Assembly (NCBI RefSeq): GCF_900107935.1
Contig: NZ_FNVG01000034.1
Location: 1-42,601 of the forward strand
Length of the DNA stretch: 42,601 nucleotides
DNA from: Vibrio hangzhouensis
GTDB taxonomy: Bacteria; Pseudomonadota; Gammaproteobacteria; Enterobacterales; Vibrionaceae
Direction: 5' to 3'
The translations under genes and the position numbers were made by a program. The notes beneath the pieces were generated by a model, which saw only the letters and a program-made list of their open reading frames with translations, was not told the DNA's origin and did not search any database. This document shows positions 16,234 to 24,462 of this stretch, in pieces (the first letter of the stretch is position 1; every line of letters starts with the position of its first letter).

Positions 16234-16981
16234 CCCAAAGGTCGGCGTATTTGACAAAGGTGGAGTGCGCCGACAATAGAGACAGCAGAAAGCCCTGTTT
16301 ACCATCGAGAAAACCGGCTTTGACAATGTACATCTTCACGAAGCAGGCGACGGCATGGAGAATTCCCTGAGAGATGCTGGAGCGCTTACCGCGTTTCTCC
16401 CGTTGCTCGGCCCACGCTTTGGCATACCCCGCCGATTTCACCAAATAATGATGGATGTCGTCATAGGTATAATGGATAAGATCACCTTTTAGTGTCTCAA
16501 TCTGCATAGCGCTGTTCGTTTGCACTTTTTCATGAACCAGAGACTCGTCATATTGAGTCAGTTTAGTCGGATATAGGCGCAGAACCTTGTCAGGGTACCA
16601 GCCACAATGCTTGATAAAGCGGCCAAATACCCAACTTAAACGAGCAAACTGGTAGATAGTATCCGCTCGGTTTTTTTCCGTGGCCTCCAGAATGCTTGCT
16701 TTGAGCTCCGGCGTTACTCGCTCATCGGCATCAAGCCAGAACACAAAGTCTGAGGTGACGTGGCTTTGTGCCAATCGTCTTTGAGGGCCAAACCCCGGCC
16801 ACTCGGTATTAACGTGAAACTTGGCACCAAACTCTGCTGCGATTTGGGGAGTGTCATCGGTACTACCAGAGTCCATAATGACGATTTCATCGACCCAACC
16901 TTGAACGGTCTCGAGACACGCACGCAGGTGCTTGGTTTCATTTTTTACAATCAGTGCGACAGCAAGTGTTGGTTTGGTCAC
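16202..16981 (-). CDS. WaaE/KdtX-type GT2 core glucosyltransferase
   Basis: Product of 259 residues from GTG at 16981, with AAGGA eight bases upstream. An extension to 17110 would run through repeat-derived sequence and is not conserved. It is a soluble GT-A enzyme: ALIVKNETKHLRACLETVQGW and IVIMDSGSTDDT form the nucleotide-binding part, WPGFGPQRRLAQS and FWLDADERVTPEL hold the DxD-like metal site. WaaE/KdtX adds beta-1,4-glucose to the first heptose of the inner core. Extra motifs typical of that group: GWYPDKVLRLYPTKLTQYDESLVHEKV. It overlaps the end of the convergent GT9 gene by 32 bp. Confidence 0.8.
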   Translation of the reverse strand: MTKPTLAVALIVKNETKHLRACLETVQGWVDEIVIMDSGSTDDTPQIAAEFGAKFHVNTEWPGFGPQRRLAQSHVTSDFVFWLDADERVTPELKASILEATEKNRADTIYQFARLSWVFGRFIKHCGWYPDKVLRLYPTKLTQYDESLVHEKVQTNSAMQIETLKGDLIHYTYDDIHHYLVKSAGYAKAWAEQREKRGKRSSISQGILHAVACFVKMYIVKAGFLDGKQGFLLSLLSAHSTFVKYADLWVRTSTESPKE

Positions 16982-17096
16982 TGTGATGGTCCTTGGTTGG
17001 TATCCCCGCTTATTATCGGGAGACAATGTAATTCGTAAATTCTCGTCATTCTTACTTTTTCCGACGTCCTCATATACTAAAGACGTTCTCACTTTT

Positions 17097-17215
17097 CTCG
17101 TCATCCTCACGAAAGTGAGGATCTCCTACAGCGAGTGACTCCTTCAATAACGGCGCTGTACTCAAAGCGCATTAAACGCCACAGCGTGCTTCATGCGATC
17201 CCCTTATTCAAGAAA
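17097..17215. repeat. Diverged copy of the CGTCATCC palindromic repeat
   Basis: CTCGTCATCCTCAC-GAAA-GTGAGGATCTCC is followed by GCGAGTGACTCC and, at the far end, GCGATCCCCTTATTCAAG, echoing the units at 3639-3912 in shortened form. The stem CCTCAC/GTGAGG (17105-17120) is perfect. It fills most of the gap between the WaaE-like and the next GT9 gene. Confidence 0.6.
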
Positions 17216-17228
17216 TGCCGGTACTAGA

Positions 17229-18293
17229 CTAATCCAGCCCCTCCGCCTCGACAACCCGATCGAACATGTCAATCACAGCATCTGGCGTAATTCGCAGCAT
17301 CGCCTTTTTATCCTTAACCCGAGCCCGCCAACTCAGCTCATTACTCGGTTTCCCCGTTTCCGCCAAAATCGACTCTTCATAAACAGACACCACATAGTCC
17401 TGGTAATTATAGGGCCCGGTGCGCTTCGGGTTATGGTGAGCATACAGGCCAATGACTGGGGTGCCCATCGCGTTTGCCATATGAGTCGGACCCGTGTCCG
17501 GTGCAATCACCAAATCGGCGCGATCAAGCAGTGCCAGCATTTGCAGCAAACTGCTTTGTCCAATGATGTTGGTCAGCGAGTGTGGGCTAAGTTCTTCGAT
17601 TTGCTGGCCCAATTCAACTTCAATTTGAGCCGGGCTCCCCGCTAAAATGATGTTCCAGCCTGCTTTTGCAGCATGGTCGATAACGTCGGCATACCCTTGA
17701 GCATGCCAGTTTTTATAGCCTTTACTCGCAGCAGGCACGATAACAAGCGTGCGCCCTTCTATCCATTGGTTAGCTAGCCATTGATTAGCCCACTCGCGGT
17801 CTTCCGCAGTATAGGCAAGTTTCCATTTTGGCGTGGTAGTAGGAACGCCCAGCGTCTCGGTAAACGCCATCAATCCATCAAGCACGTGCATTTTAGCCGG
17901 CGAGGGCACTTTTATATTGGTAAACAGTCCCTGAAAGTCCTGAGCGCGCTCGCCATCAAAGCCGAGTTTATGTTTTGCTTTAATTCCCAGAGTGGCAATG
18001 CTGGCACGAAATGCGTATTGCATATGCAGCAGAGCATCAAAATGGCGTCCTTTCAATTGCTGCCAGAGGTTTTTATAGCCTTGCCAGCCCGCTTTCTTAT
18101 CAAAAACAATAATCTCGATGCCATCTATGCTTTCAAGTAATTTTGCTTCCAGTTTACCAGTGATCCAGGTGATACGGGTTGTCGGCCAGTGTGCCTGAAT
18201 CGCCTGTACAGCGGCAATCGTGTTACAGACATCGCCGATGGCAGAGAGCCGTAATATGCAGATGGATTGAGGAGCAGTATTGAAAAGTGGCAT
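17229..18293 (-). CDS. GT9 heptosyltransferase (OpsX / heptosyltransferase I-like)
   Basis: Product of 354 residues. The N-terminus ICILRLSAIGDVCNTIAAVQAIQAHWP is the heptosyltransferase I-type opening (RLSAIGD). The C-terminal donor site reads DLVIAPDTGPTHMANAMGTPVIGLYAHHNPKRTGPY, as in the WaaC/OpsX group. That group adds the first L,D-heptose to Kdo. Because the only Kdo transferase in the window is single and a Kdo kinase lies next door (divergent), a role as heptosyltransferase I on phospho-Kdo is plausible. The usual WaaC name is not given because the protein looks closer to OpsX. Confidence 0.82.
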   Translation of the reverse strand: MPLFNTAPQSICILRLSAIGDVCNTIAAVQAIQAHWPTTRITWITGKLEAKLLESIDGIEIIVFDKKAGWQGYKNLWQQLKGRHFDALLHMQYAFRASIATLGIKAKHKLGFDGERAQDFQGLFTNIKVPSPAKMHVLDGLMAFTETLGVPTTTPKWKLAYTAEDREWANQWLANQWIEGRTLVIVPAASKGYKNWHAQGYADVIDHAAKAGWNIILAGSPAQIEVELGQQIEELSPHSLTNIIGQSSLLQMLALLDRADLVIAPDTGPTHMANAMGTPVIGLYAHHNPKRTGPYNYQDYVVSVYEESILAETGKPSNELSWRARVKDKKAMLRITPDAVIDMFDRVVEAEGLD

Positions 18294-18369
18294 AAAAACA
18301 CATGACTAGGAACAGATGTAAAGATTATGCAGGGGGGCGGAATGAATGTAAAATCAGAAGGATGAAAAA

Positions 18370-18400
18370 ATGGTTCTAGGCCCTTGGTCCTAGCTCCTCG
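18370..18400. repeat. Relic of octamer-phrase repeat upstream of kdkA
   Basis: TGGTTCTAGGCCCTTGGTCCTAG repeats the GG-spaced TTCTAGG/TCCTAGG phrase seen in the modular elements, without core or long arrays. It lies in the 116-bp divergent gap between kdkA and the GT9 gene, immediately before the kdkA start region. Confidence 0.4.
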
Positions 18401-18409
18401 AAGTAGGGC

Positions 18410-19114
18410 GTGAGATTGAAAACGGTTAAAAACAACAATACAACCTATTGGTATGATGAAAAGCTGCTTAATGAACAGGTAGAGAAAGTATTTGACCCCG
18501 AGTTCTGGCAGCAACAAGATCGAGTTATTGGTAGTGCTCAAGGTCGCGGTACAACCTGGTTTGTAAAAACCCAAACGGTAGATGCGGCTCTGCGTCATTA
18601 TCGTCGCGGCGGTCTATTTGGCAAGCTCGTCAAAGACCAATACTGGTTTTCAGACTGGGAAAAGACCCGAAGCTATCAGGAGTTTGCTCTTTTGAACACG
18701 CTGATTGAAGCCGGGGTTAATGTACCAAGACCGATCGCGGCTCGAGCGGTAAAAACAGGGCTTTACTATCGCGCAGACCTTTTCAGTGAAAAGATCGCTA
18801 ACGCCCGTGATTTAGTGGCTATTTTGCAAGAAGAATCATTACCAGCAGAAATGTACCAAAAAATCGGCCAAGAGATCCGTAAGATGCATAATGCACAGGT
18901 GAATCATACCGATCTGAATATCCACAATATTCTAATTGATGACCAGGATAAGGTGTGGATCATCGACTTTGATAAGTGCCACCAACAAGAAGGTGACGAC
19001 TGGAAGCAAGCGAACTTGGATAGACTCAAGCGCTCGTTTGACAAAGAGGTGGTCAGAGCGGGTATTCGTGTGGCTGAACAAGACATTGCAATACTGCTTT
19101 CGGCAGCGGCTTAG
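18410..19114 (+). CDS. kdkA: 3-deoxy-D-manno-octulosonic acid kinase KdkA
   Basis: Product of 234 residues (Haemophilus KdkA about 241). It phosphorylates the 4-OH of the single Kdo attached to lipid A. Long conserved blocks: RVIGSAQGRGTTWFVKT, ALRHYRRGGLFGKLVKDQYWF, the kinase catalytic loop NHTDLNIHNIL (about 165-175) and the metal-binding IIDFDKCHQQEGDDWKQANLDRLKRSF. The GTG start at 18410 lacks a clear ribosome site; TTG at 18416 is an alternative. KdkA with a monofunctional-type Kdo transferase is the Haemophilus/Vibrio mode of core building. Confidence 0.93.
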   Translation: MRLKTVKNNNTTYWYDEKLLNEQVEKVFDPEFWQQQDRVIGSAQGRGTTWFVKTQTVDAALRHYRRGGLFGKLVKDQYWFSDWEKTRSYQEFALLNTLIEAGVNVPRPIAARAVKTGLYYRADLFSEKIANARDLVAILQEESLPAEMYQKIGQEIRKMHNAQVNHTDLNIHNILIDDQDKVWIIDFDKCHQQEGDDWKQANLDRLKRSFDKEVVRAGIRVAEQDIAILLSAAA

Positions 19115-19134
19115 CTTTGATAGGAAGCTAAGCC
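19108..19134. terminator. Hairpin between convergent kdkA and waaL
   Basis: GGCTTAGCTT (19108-19117) pairs perfectly with AAGCTAAGCC (19125-19134). The kdkA stop codon lies in the left arm. It probably ends transcription from both sides, although no T-tract follows. Confidence 0.5.
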
Positions 19135-19148
19135 ACGGTGAATGAGGT

Positions 19149-20411
19149 CTATTCTAATGGCTTGTTAACCTTGCCAAGTACTACCGGAAGGCAGAGTATC
19201 AAAGACAGGAAGTAAATCTGTGAATAGACAGCGTAGTCCGCAAAGTTACTATAAAAACTATTAAATAGAATGTAAGCCAATATCGTGGTGACAAACATAA
19301 AACTGCAGTGCTTAAAATGGTGGTTGCAGGCTTTAGCGGCTTGATAGCCAAACACGACGAGCATAACCATCAGACTAGTATAAATTAGCGAAAACAGAAG
19401 CCCACTCTTGAACAGCTGGTCCAAATAACTGTTATGAAGATCAGTATGTCCCCAGTAGCGCCCACCATAGGTGAGAGTCTCACGCTCTTCGACAGGCAGT
19501 GAGCTTAAAGCCTGCTCAAACGCTTGTTGCGGTTTATCCAGCCCTCCACCAAATAACAGGTATTGCAGATCATTTGATGCATTGAGTTTGGATAGACTCC
19601 AAGCCGTTTTTATCATAGTCACTCGAGCCTGAATCGACTCTCCTTTAATGGACTCAGGAGAAAAGCCTCGTTCAACAATGGTGGTTTGGAATGTGTCCGT
19701 CTGAAACACCGCTATCGTAATTAGAAATACGACAGCAATGTACTTCCAATTACTCTTAATGATAATGGTAGAGAAGCCAAGAAATAGGATACCAATGGCA
19801 ACAATCCCACCTTTGCTACCTGACAAAATAGCCGCCACTACTGACAGAGTAATAAAGGATAAAGCGTAAATGGTTTTCGTTATATTTTTAGAGTAAAAAA
19901 CATAAATGACAGCCGCCGTTATACCCGTGGTAAGTACAATTGGCCAGCGGCTATAACCGATACGTCCCCAAAGTCGAACGGTCTGCTCGCTGAAAAAGTC
20001 GTAAACAAAGGCAAACAAATACAGGTCGATAAAGATACAGGCGACAATGCTAATAATGAACGCCGCGAGAGACCACCAGATTGCTTTGGCGTTCTTTGTA
20101 GCAGTGAAGATCAAACAAATGGGTAACAGTAGGTAGATATACTTTTGAATGTAGACTAGAGGGTCTGCCGCAACGCCTTTTGAAAACATGGAGAATATAA
20201 GACCCAAGACAAAAACAGCAACAGACGATTTCAGGATGATAGTTTGCGACTGGCGCAACTGAATATCACTTTTAAAATAGAGAGCAAACGCCGTTAGCAC
20301 GTAAGGGTATAAAAAAAGATTCATTCCGGCTTTAGAAGCCGGTATCGATAAGGCCAACCCGATCAGAAAGAAAATGTTGCTTCGCGCTAAGATGTCGTAA
20401 GACTTTGTCAC
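19149..20411 (-). CDS. waaL: O-antigen ligase family protein (WaaL-like)
   Basis: Product of 420 residues from GTG at 20411, which has GAGAGA seven bases upstream; a GTG five codons earlier has no ribosome site. A multi-pass inner-membrane protein (about 10-11 hydrophobic segments) with the Wzy_C arrangement. LSGSKGGIVAIGILF resembles the SRGG motif of ligases. A large periplasmic loop runs from about residue 250 to 330 and ends in TDLHNSYLDQLFKSGLLF, where the conserved His is thought to act. WaaL joins undecaprenyl-linked glycans to lipid A-core. Wzy polymerases share the fold, so function rests on its place at the end of the core operon. No wzx or wzy lies in the window. Confidence 0.8.
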   Translation of the reverse strand: MTKSYDILARSNIFFLIGLALSIPASKAGMNLFLYPYVLTAFALYFKSDIQLRQSQTIILKSSVAVFVLGLIFSMFSKGVAADPLVYIQKYIYLLLPICLIFTATKNAKAIWWSLAAFIISIVACIFIDLYLFAFVYDFFSEQTVRLWGRIGYSRWPIVLTTGITAAVIYVFYSKNITKTIYALSFITLSVVAAILSGSKGGIVAIGILFLGFSTIIIKSNWKYIAVVFLITIAVFQTDTFQTTIVERGFSPESIKGESIQARVTMIKTAWSLSKLNASNDLQYLLFGGGLDKPQQAFEQALSSLPVEERETLTYGGRYWGHTDLHNSYLDQLFKSGLLFSLIYTSLMVMLVVFGYQAAKACNHHFKHCSFMFVTTILAYILFNSFYSNFADYAVYSQIYFLSLILCLPVVLGKVNKPLE

Positions 20412-20477
20412 AGTGTTGTCTCTCACTTGATGAATATGTCAGTCCGCAATGGTTAACCGTGCTCGCGGCGATTAGGC

Positions 20478-21740
20478 TTATAGGTTCAAAGCCGTTAACG
20501 TCCGTTCGATGGCCCCTTTGTTAGCCTGAACAAAGCTTTTTGCCGTTTCCCCAATTTGGTCTCTGTGTTGTGGATCGTTCAGTAGCGCCAGAATGACGGT
20601 CGAGGCGGTTACCGTGTCGGGTATGATATCGCATGCCCCAAGCTGATGTAACTGCTCAGTAATGTCTTTGAAATTAAAATAACTCGGTCCAGTTACCATT
20701 GGGAGACCAAGCGCAGCAGGCTCCAAAAGATTGTGTCCACCTACTTTATTGCCCAGTAGACTACCTCCCATAAAGCAAACGTCTGATGCGGACAGCAGAG
20801 TCATCATTTCGCCCATGGTATCGCCCAAAAAGACCTCAGTCTCTGGGGTGACAGGCTGATTCTCGGTTCGTCTGGTTACCGTGAAACCGTGCTTCTTGAT
20901 GGCATCAAGCACGCTTTGAAAACGCTCTGGGTGTCTGGGTACCAGAATCATCAGCGCCTCAGGCAACAGTTCCAGGATTTTTCTGTGGACGGCGAGCAAT
21001 TGCTCGTCTTCTCCTTCATGGGTGCTTGAAGCGATCCAGACCGGGCGATCTGCCATCTGTTGTCGCAGCTTTTTACCCGCTTCAATATCTTGTTCATTTA
21101 CGGAAATATCAAACTTAAGCGAGCCCGTGACACTAACTTTTTCTGGCTTGACACCGAGGCGAATAAATCGCTCAGCGTCATCCTGGTGTTGACAAAGAAT
21201 GGTCGAAATACGGTGAGACAGCAGGTCGAAAACGGGCTGCACCTTAGCATAGCGTTGACAAGAACGCTCAGAAAGCCGGGCGTTAAGTATGGTAATCGGG
21301 ATGCCGTTTTTTGCTACCCAATGCAGAGTGTTTGGCCAAAGCTCAGTTTCTACAATCAGAAGCTGACTTGGATGAATCGCCTTTAGGAATCCTTTCACAG
21401 CAAAGCCAAAATCGAGTGGCATATAACGATGCTCGATTATGTCCCCTAACTTACTGGCTTGCTGTGCGCCTGTCGGTGTTGTTGTGGTCAATACAATAAC
21501 CATGTTGGGGTGAGCTTTTTTTAGTTTTTTTATCAGCGGAGATACTGCAATGACTTCACCGACAGAGACAGCATGAATCCATATAGGCTGAGAGCGAGCG
21601 TTTGAGAGAGCAGGCGTAAAACCAAAATGTTCTTTCCAGCGCTCACCAATACTCGGCTTACCCTTTTTCTTTTTGAACAAACCATATAGAAAAAAAGGGC
21701 TGACGACGATGAGCAATAATGTATAGATTTGGCGCAGCAT
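20478..21740 (-). CDS. waaA: 3-deoxy-D-manno-octulosonic acid transferase
   Basis: Product of 420 residues (E. coli KdtA 425). It transfers Kdo from CMP-Kdo to the lipid A precursor at the cytoplasmic face. An N-terminal membrane anchor (MLRQIYTLLLIVVSPFFLYG) is followed by the acceptor domain with IWIHAVSVGEV (catalytic Glu) and IVETELWPN, and the donor domain with TGSLKFD, ASSTHEGEDE, PRHPERF and GGHNLLEPAALGLPMVTGP. The presence of KdkA suggests a single Kdo is added. It starts 4 bp after the GT-C gene, in the same operon. Confidence 0.95.
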   Translation of the reverse strand: MLRQIYTLLLIVVSPFFLYGLFKKKKGKPSIGERWKEHFGFTPALSNARSQPIWIHAVSVGEVIAVSPLIKKLKKAHPNMVIVLTTTTPTGAQQASKLGDIIEHRYMPLDFGFAVKGFLKAIHPSQLLIVETELWPNTLHWVAKNGIPITILNARLSERSCQRYAKVQPVFDLLSHRISTILCQHQDDAERFIRLGVKPEKVSVTGSLKFDISVNEQDIEAGKKLRQQMADRPVWIASSTHEGEDEQLLAVHRKILELLPEALMILVPRHPERFQSVLDAIKKHGFTVTRRTENQPVTPETEVFLGDTMGEMMTLLSASDVCFMGGSLLGNKVGGHNLLEPAALGLPMVTGPSYFNFKDITEQLHQLGACDIIPDTVTASTVILALLNDPQHRDQIGETAKSFVQANKGAIERTLTALNL

Positions 21741-21744
21741 TGCT

Positions 21745-23073
21745 CTACCTATGTTCTTGTAAGTTGTATTTTTCAGGCGTTAATTGCAGGAACGCTTCCA
21801 CTTGGTCGGCGTAGTTCACCTTGTACGAGTACTTAATGCTGTCGTGAGAGGCAAGTAAGTTGATCATAATGATATAAACGCAGAACAATGGTGCGATCTT
21901 ACTCATTAACTGGGGCTTCTCGCTGCCCCACTTCTGCACCGCGAATAACATTGGAATAAGCGCAATTGGGTAGACCAGAATCAAATGCCAATAAGAAAAC
22001 GTAATCGGAGACAAGGCCGCACTGACCAGCACCCCAATTACAGCACCAAAAGCATACAGTTTAAGCCATAACGTCTTGTCAGAAAGGACTTCTGTGGATG
22101 TTGAGCGTTTGATTTTGCTTTTGATTTGTTGCCACCAATCCCAGCTTGCTTTTACTGAAACCAGCACACTGAGTCCACCAACAATGAAAATCAGGCCTTT
22201 CCAGCTGTATAACGCGGTCATTCTCAGCCACTCGATACTGGTAAGCCAGTCAAACTCACTGTAAGCAATCACCTTGTTGGAAAACAGCAGAGAGGCGTAG
22301 CGGAACCAATATAGCAGTGCTTTGAGTACAGGGTAGACGTGAACAAGCCCGTAGCCAATGTAGCGATCGCTTTCACGGCTGAGCTGCTCATTAACCATGT
22401 ACTCGAGTAGATACGGAATCAACGACAGTCCAAGCGCCAACAAAGCGGCCATAACTCCCAGCCACGAGACTTTTCCCATGCCTCGATAAAGCAGATAAAG
22501 AGAAAGGACAGCCAGCACAGGCCATGAGTAATGAAGCTGCATTGCCAAGCCGATAGACAGGATGTGCAGGAAGGTATACAGGAACGTATTGCCACCTTCG
22601 CGCATTTTAAATGCACTCCAAAGATGCAAAGCAGCAAAAAAGCATAAATAAGATGGGTTGTAGAGCAGACTGTCATACAGCAGCCATGGATTTAACCAGT
22701 ACAGTGCTAACAGCGCCAAACGCATTGGATTATTGAAAACTTGCTTAATCACCGAGTCTAAAAGAAACAGTGATAAAATGCGCAGCGCAAATAACAAAAC
22801 CACTGGGGCCCAGGGTGAGTCCCAGATCAGTAAAGGCCCGGCCACCAACCAGGTCGTTAGTGAGCCTGGTACGCTACCGACAGCACTGGCGGCATTACCA
22901 AAGTTAGTCCAGATGCCGGAGTAAGCCGCCAAGTAACCTTTGTGCAGCATTTGTGTCTGATCGCCCGCAATGATCTGATTGCTGGCGTAAACGAACGCAA
23001 AGACCAAACCAACCAAAAAGCCCGTAAAATAAAGGGCTGAAAAATGCTTTTCTAGGAATGCTTTTGATAACAT
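21745..23073 (-). CDS. GT-C-type membrane protein, probable GtrC-like sugar transferase
   Basis: Product of 442 residues with about 10-12 hydrophobic helices and few charged stretches. Near the N-terminus the first outside loop holds AGDQTQMLHKGYLAAYSGIW, where an acidic residue would sit in the GT-C fold; I recognise no closer family. It follows gtrB and gtrA with only 16 bp between. In phage and chromosomal gtr clusters the third gene is a poorly conserved, serotype-specific transferase that moves glucose from undecaprenyl phosphate to LPS in the periplasm. By position and topology this is that third gene. The substrate is unknown. Confidence 0.6.
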   Translation of the reverse strand: MLSKAFLEKHFSALYFTGFLVGLVFAFVYASNQIIAGDQTQMLHKGYLAAYSGIWTNFGNAASAVGSVPGSLTTWLVAGPLLIWDSPWAPVVLLFALRILSLFLLDSVIKQVFNNPMRLALLALYWLNPWLLYDSLLYNPSYLCFFAALHLWSAFKMREGGNTFLYTFLHILSIGLAMQLHYSWPVLAVLSLYLLYRGMGKVSWLGVMAALLALGLSLIPYLLEYMVNEQLSRESDRYIGYGLVHVYPVLKALLYWFRYASLLFSNKVIAYSEFDWLTSIEWLRMTALYSWKGLIFIVGGLSVLVSVKASWDWWQQIKSKIKRSTSTEVLSDKTLWLKLYAFGAVIGVLVSAALSPITFSYWHLILVYPIALIPMLFAVQKWGSEKPQLMSKIAPLFCVYIIMINLLASHDSIKYSYKVNYADQVEAFLQLTPEKYNLQEHR

Positions 23074-23089
23074 GAGTTCACTCTAGAGA

Positions 23090-23497
23090 TTATTTGTTAA
23101 TGGCAGCATCGTTTGGCTCCGAAAAGGTCCAAACTTTATGAACGAGATAGGTAATGACGGGCAATATCACCACCACAATCAATACTCGAATATAACTGTT
23201 AACATCACTGAATAGCTCACTAATGCCTTGTGCTGCCATCAGTGAGGCAAATTGAACAGCGAAAAACCGAACGGCATTCCCCCAGTTGACCTTGTGCTTA
23301 AATACAATAAGCGTCTGGGCAAAGTAAGAAAAAAAGAACGCAATAGTAAAACCACACACATTGGCGTAGAGCACATTGTCTTGAATAAAGCGCAGAAACA
23401 GAAAAGCAACAGCAATGTGAATTGCCGTTGCCATGCCACCTGTCAAAATGAATCTTACTATCCGATATTGTAGTAATCGGTTAAGGAGATCAGTCAT
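23090..23497 (-). CDS. gtrA: GtrA-family small membrane protein (flippase-type)
   Basis: Product of 135 residues with four hydrophobic segments, the family norm. Its ATG at 23497 overlaps the gtrB stop by 8 bp; a longer frame to 23605 is a shadow of gtrB. Conserved features: RFILTGGMATAIHIAVAFLFL (helix 1), NVCGFTIAFFFSYFAQTLIVFKH (helix 2 and loop) and TYLVHKVWTF at the end. GtrA is thought to flip undecaprenyl-phosphate-glucose made by GtrB to the periplasm. Confidence 0.85.
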   Translation of the reverse strand: MTDLLNRLLQYRIVRFILTGGMATAIHIAVAFLFLRFIQDNVLYANVCGFTIAFFFSYFAQTLIVFKHKVNWGNAVRFFAVQFASLMAAQGISELFSDVNSYIRVLIVVVILPVITYLVHKVWTFSEPNDAAINK

Positions 23498-24455
23498 TTT
23501 GCTTCTCTTCGGGGGCGTCTTGGTACTTGTCACTCTCAACAATATAGCTAGGGCGACGCTTTGACTCCATGTAGAGTCGGCCCACATATTCACCGAGCAC
23601 GCCAATGCCTATTAACTGCACACCACCTAAAAATAGGATGACGGTAATCAAAGAGGCATAACCAGGAGAGTCGATGCCAAAGATCAGCGTTTTAATGACC
23701 GTGATGCTCAGATACAAAAAGGCAAACGCCGAAATGACACTGCCAATATAGAGCCAAATACGCAGCGGCGCAGTGCTAAAACTGGTGATGCCGTCTAACG
23801 CAAAGTTCCACAGCTTCCAGCCATTAAAACTGGTCTCTCCGGCTTCGCGCGATTCTCGTTTGTATTCGACAACCGAGGTTTTGAAACCCACCCAGGAAAA
23901 GATCCCTTTCATGAAGCGCTGGTTTTCGGGTAGCAACTGAATTGCCTTGAGTACTCGTCGGTTGATCAAGCGAAAATCGCCAACATTTTCTGGGATCTCC
24001 ACGTGTGCTACTGCGTTATGAAACTTATAAAACAGCTCGGCAGAGAGTTTTTTCGCCCATGAATCGGTGCTGCGATCGACTCGTTTAGCCACCACAACGT
24101 CAAAGCCTTTATTCCATTCGCGTAGAAAATCATGAATCAGTTCAGGAGGATCTTGCAAGTCGGCATCGATTGGAATGATGACTTCTCCGCGAGCCAAATC
24201 CAGTCCTGCGGTCAGTGCAGCCTCTTTACCAAAATTACGAGACAGGTTTACGGTCCGAACGTGATGATCCTGTTCTCTTAAAGAGTCCATCACACTCAGG
24301 GTGTCGTCTTTGCTGCCATCATTAATTAAAATGACTTCGTAGCTGTACCCGGTTTCTTGCAGGACCGATGAAATTCGTTCCATGAAAATAGTCAGTACGG
24401 CCTGTTCGTTATAACAAGGACATACTATAGAAATAATGGGCGCGGAGTTTGACAT
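23490..24455 (-). CDS. gtrB: GtrB-family polyprenyl-phosphate glycosyltransferase
   Basis: Product of 321 residues from ATG at 24455 with AGGTT upstream; it follows the GT9 gene by 7 bp. GT2 domain: ISIVCPCYNEQAVL, VILINDGSKDDT and the metal-binding IPIDADLQDPPELI near residue 95. QRFMKGIFSWVGFKT and ETSFNGWKLWNFALDGITSFS are typical for GtrB/ArnC/DPM-like enzymes. Two C-terminal membrane helices (about 233-255 and 268-290) place it at the inner membrane, ending in GEYVGRLYMESKRRPSYIV. It loads glucose, or another hexose, onto undecaprenyl phosphate. Confidence 0.9.
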   Translation of the reverse strand: MSNSAPIISIVCPCYNEQAVLTIFMERISSVLQETGYSYEVILINDGSKDDTLSVMDSLREQDHHVRTVNLSRNFGKEAALTAGLDLARGEVIIPIDADLQDPPELIHDFLREWNKGFDVVVAKRVDRSTDSWAKKLSAELFYKFHNAVAHVEIPENVGDFRLINRRVLKAIQLLPENQRFMKGIFSWVGFKTSVVEYKRESREAGETSFNGWKLWNFALDGITSFSTAPLRIWLYIGSVISAFAFLYLSITVIKTLIFGIDSPGYASLITVILFLGGVQLIGIGVLGEYVGRLYMESKRRPSYIVESDKYQDAPEEKQND

Positions 24456-24462
24456 AAGTAAC

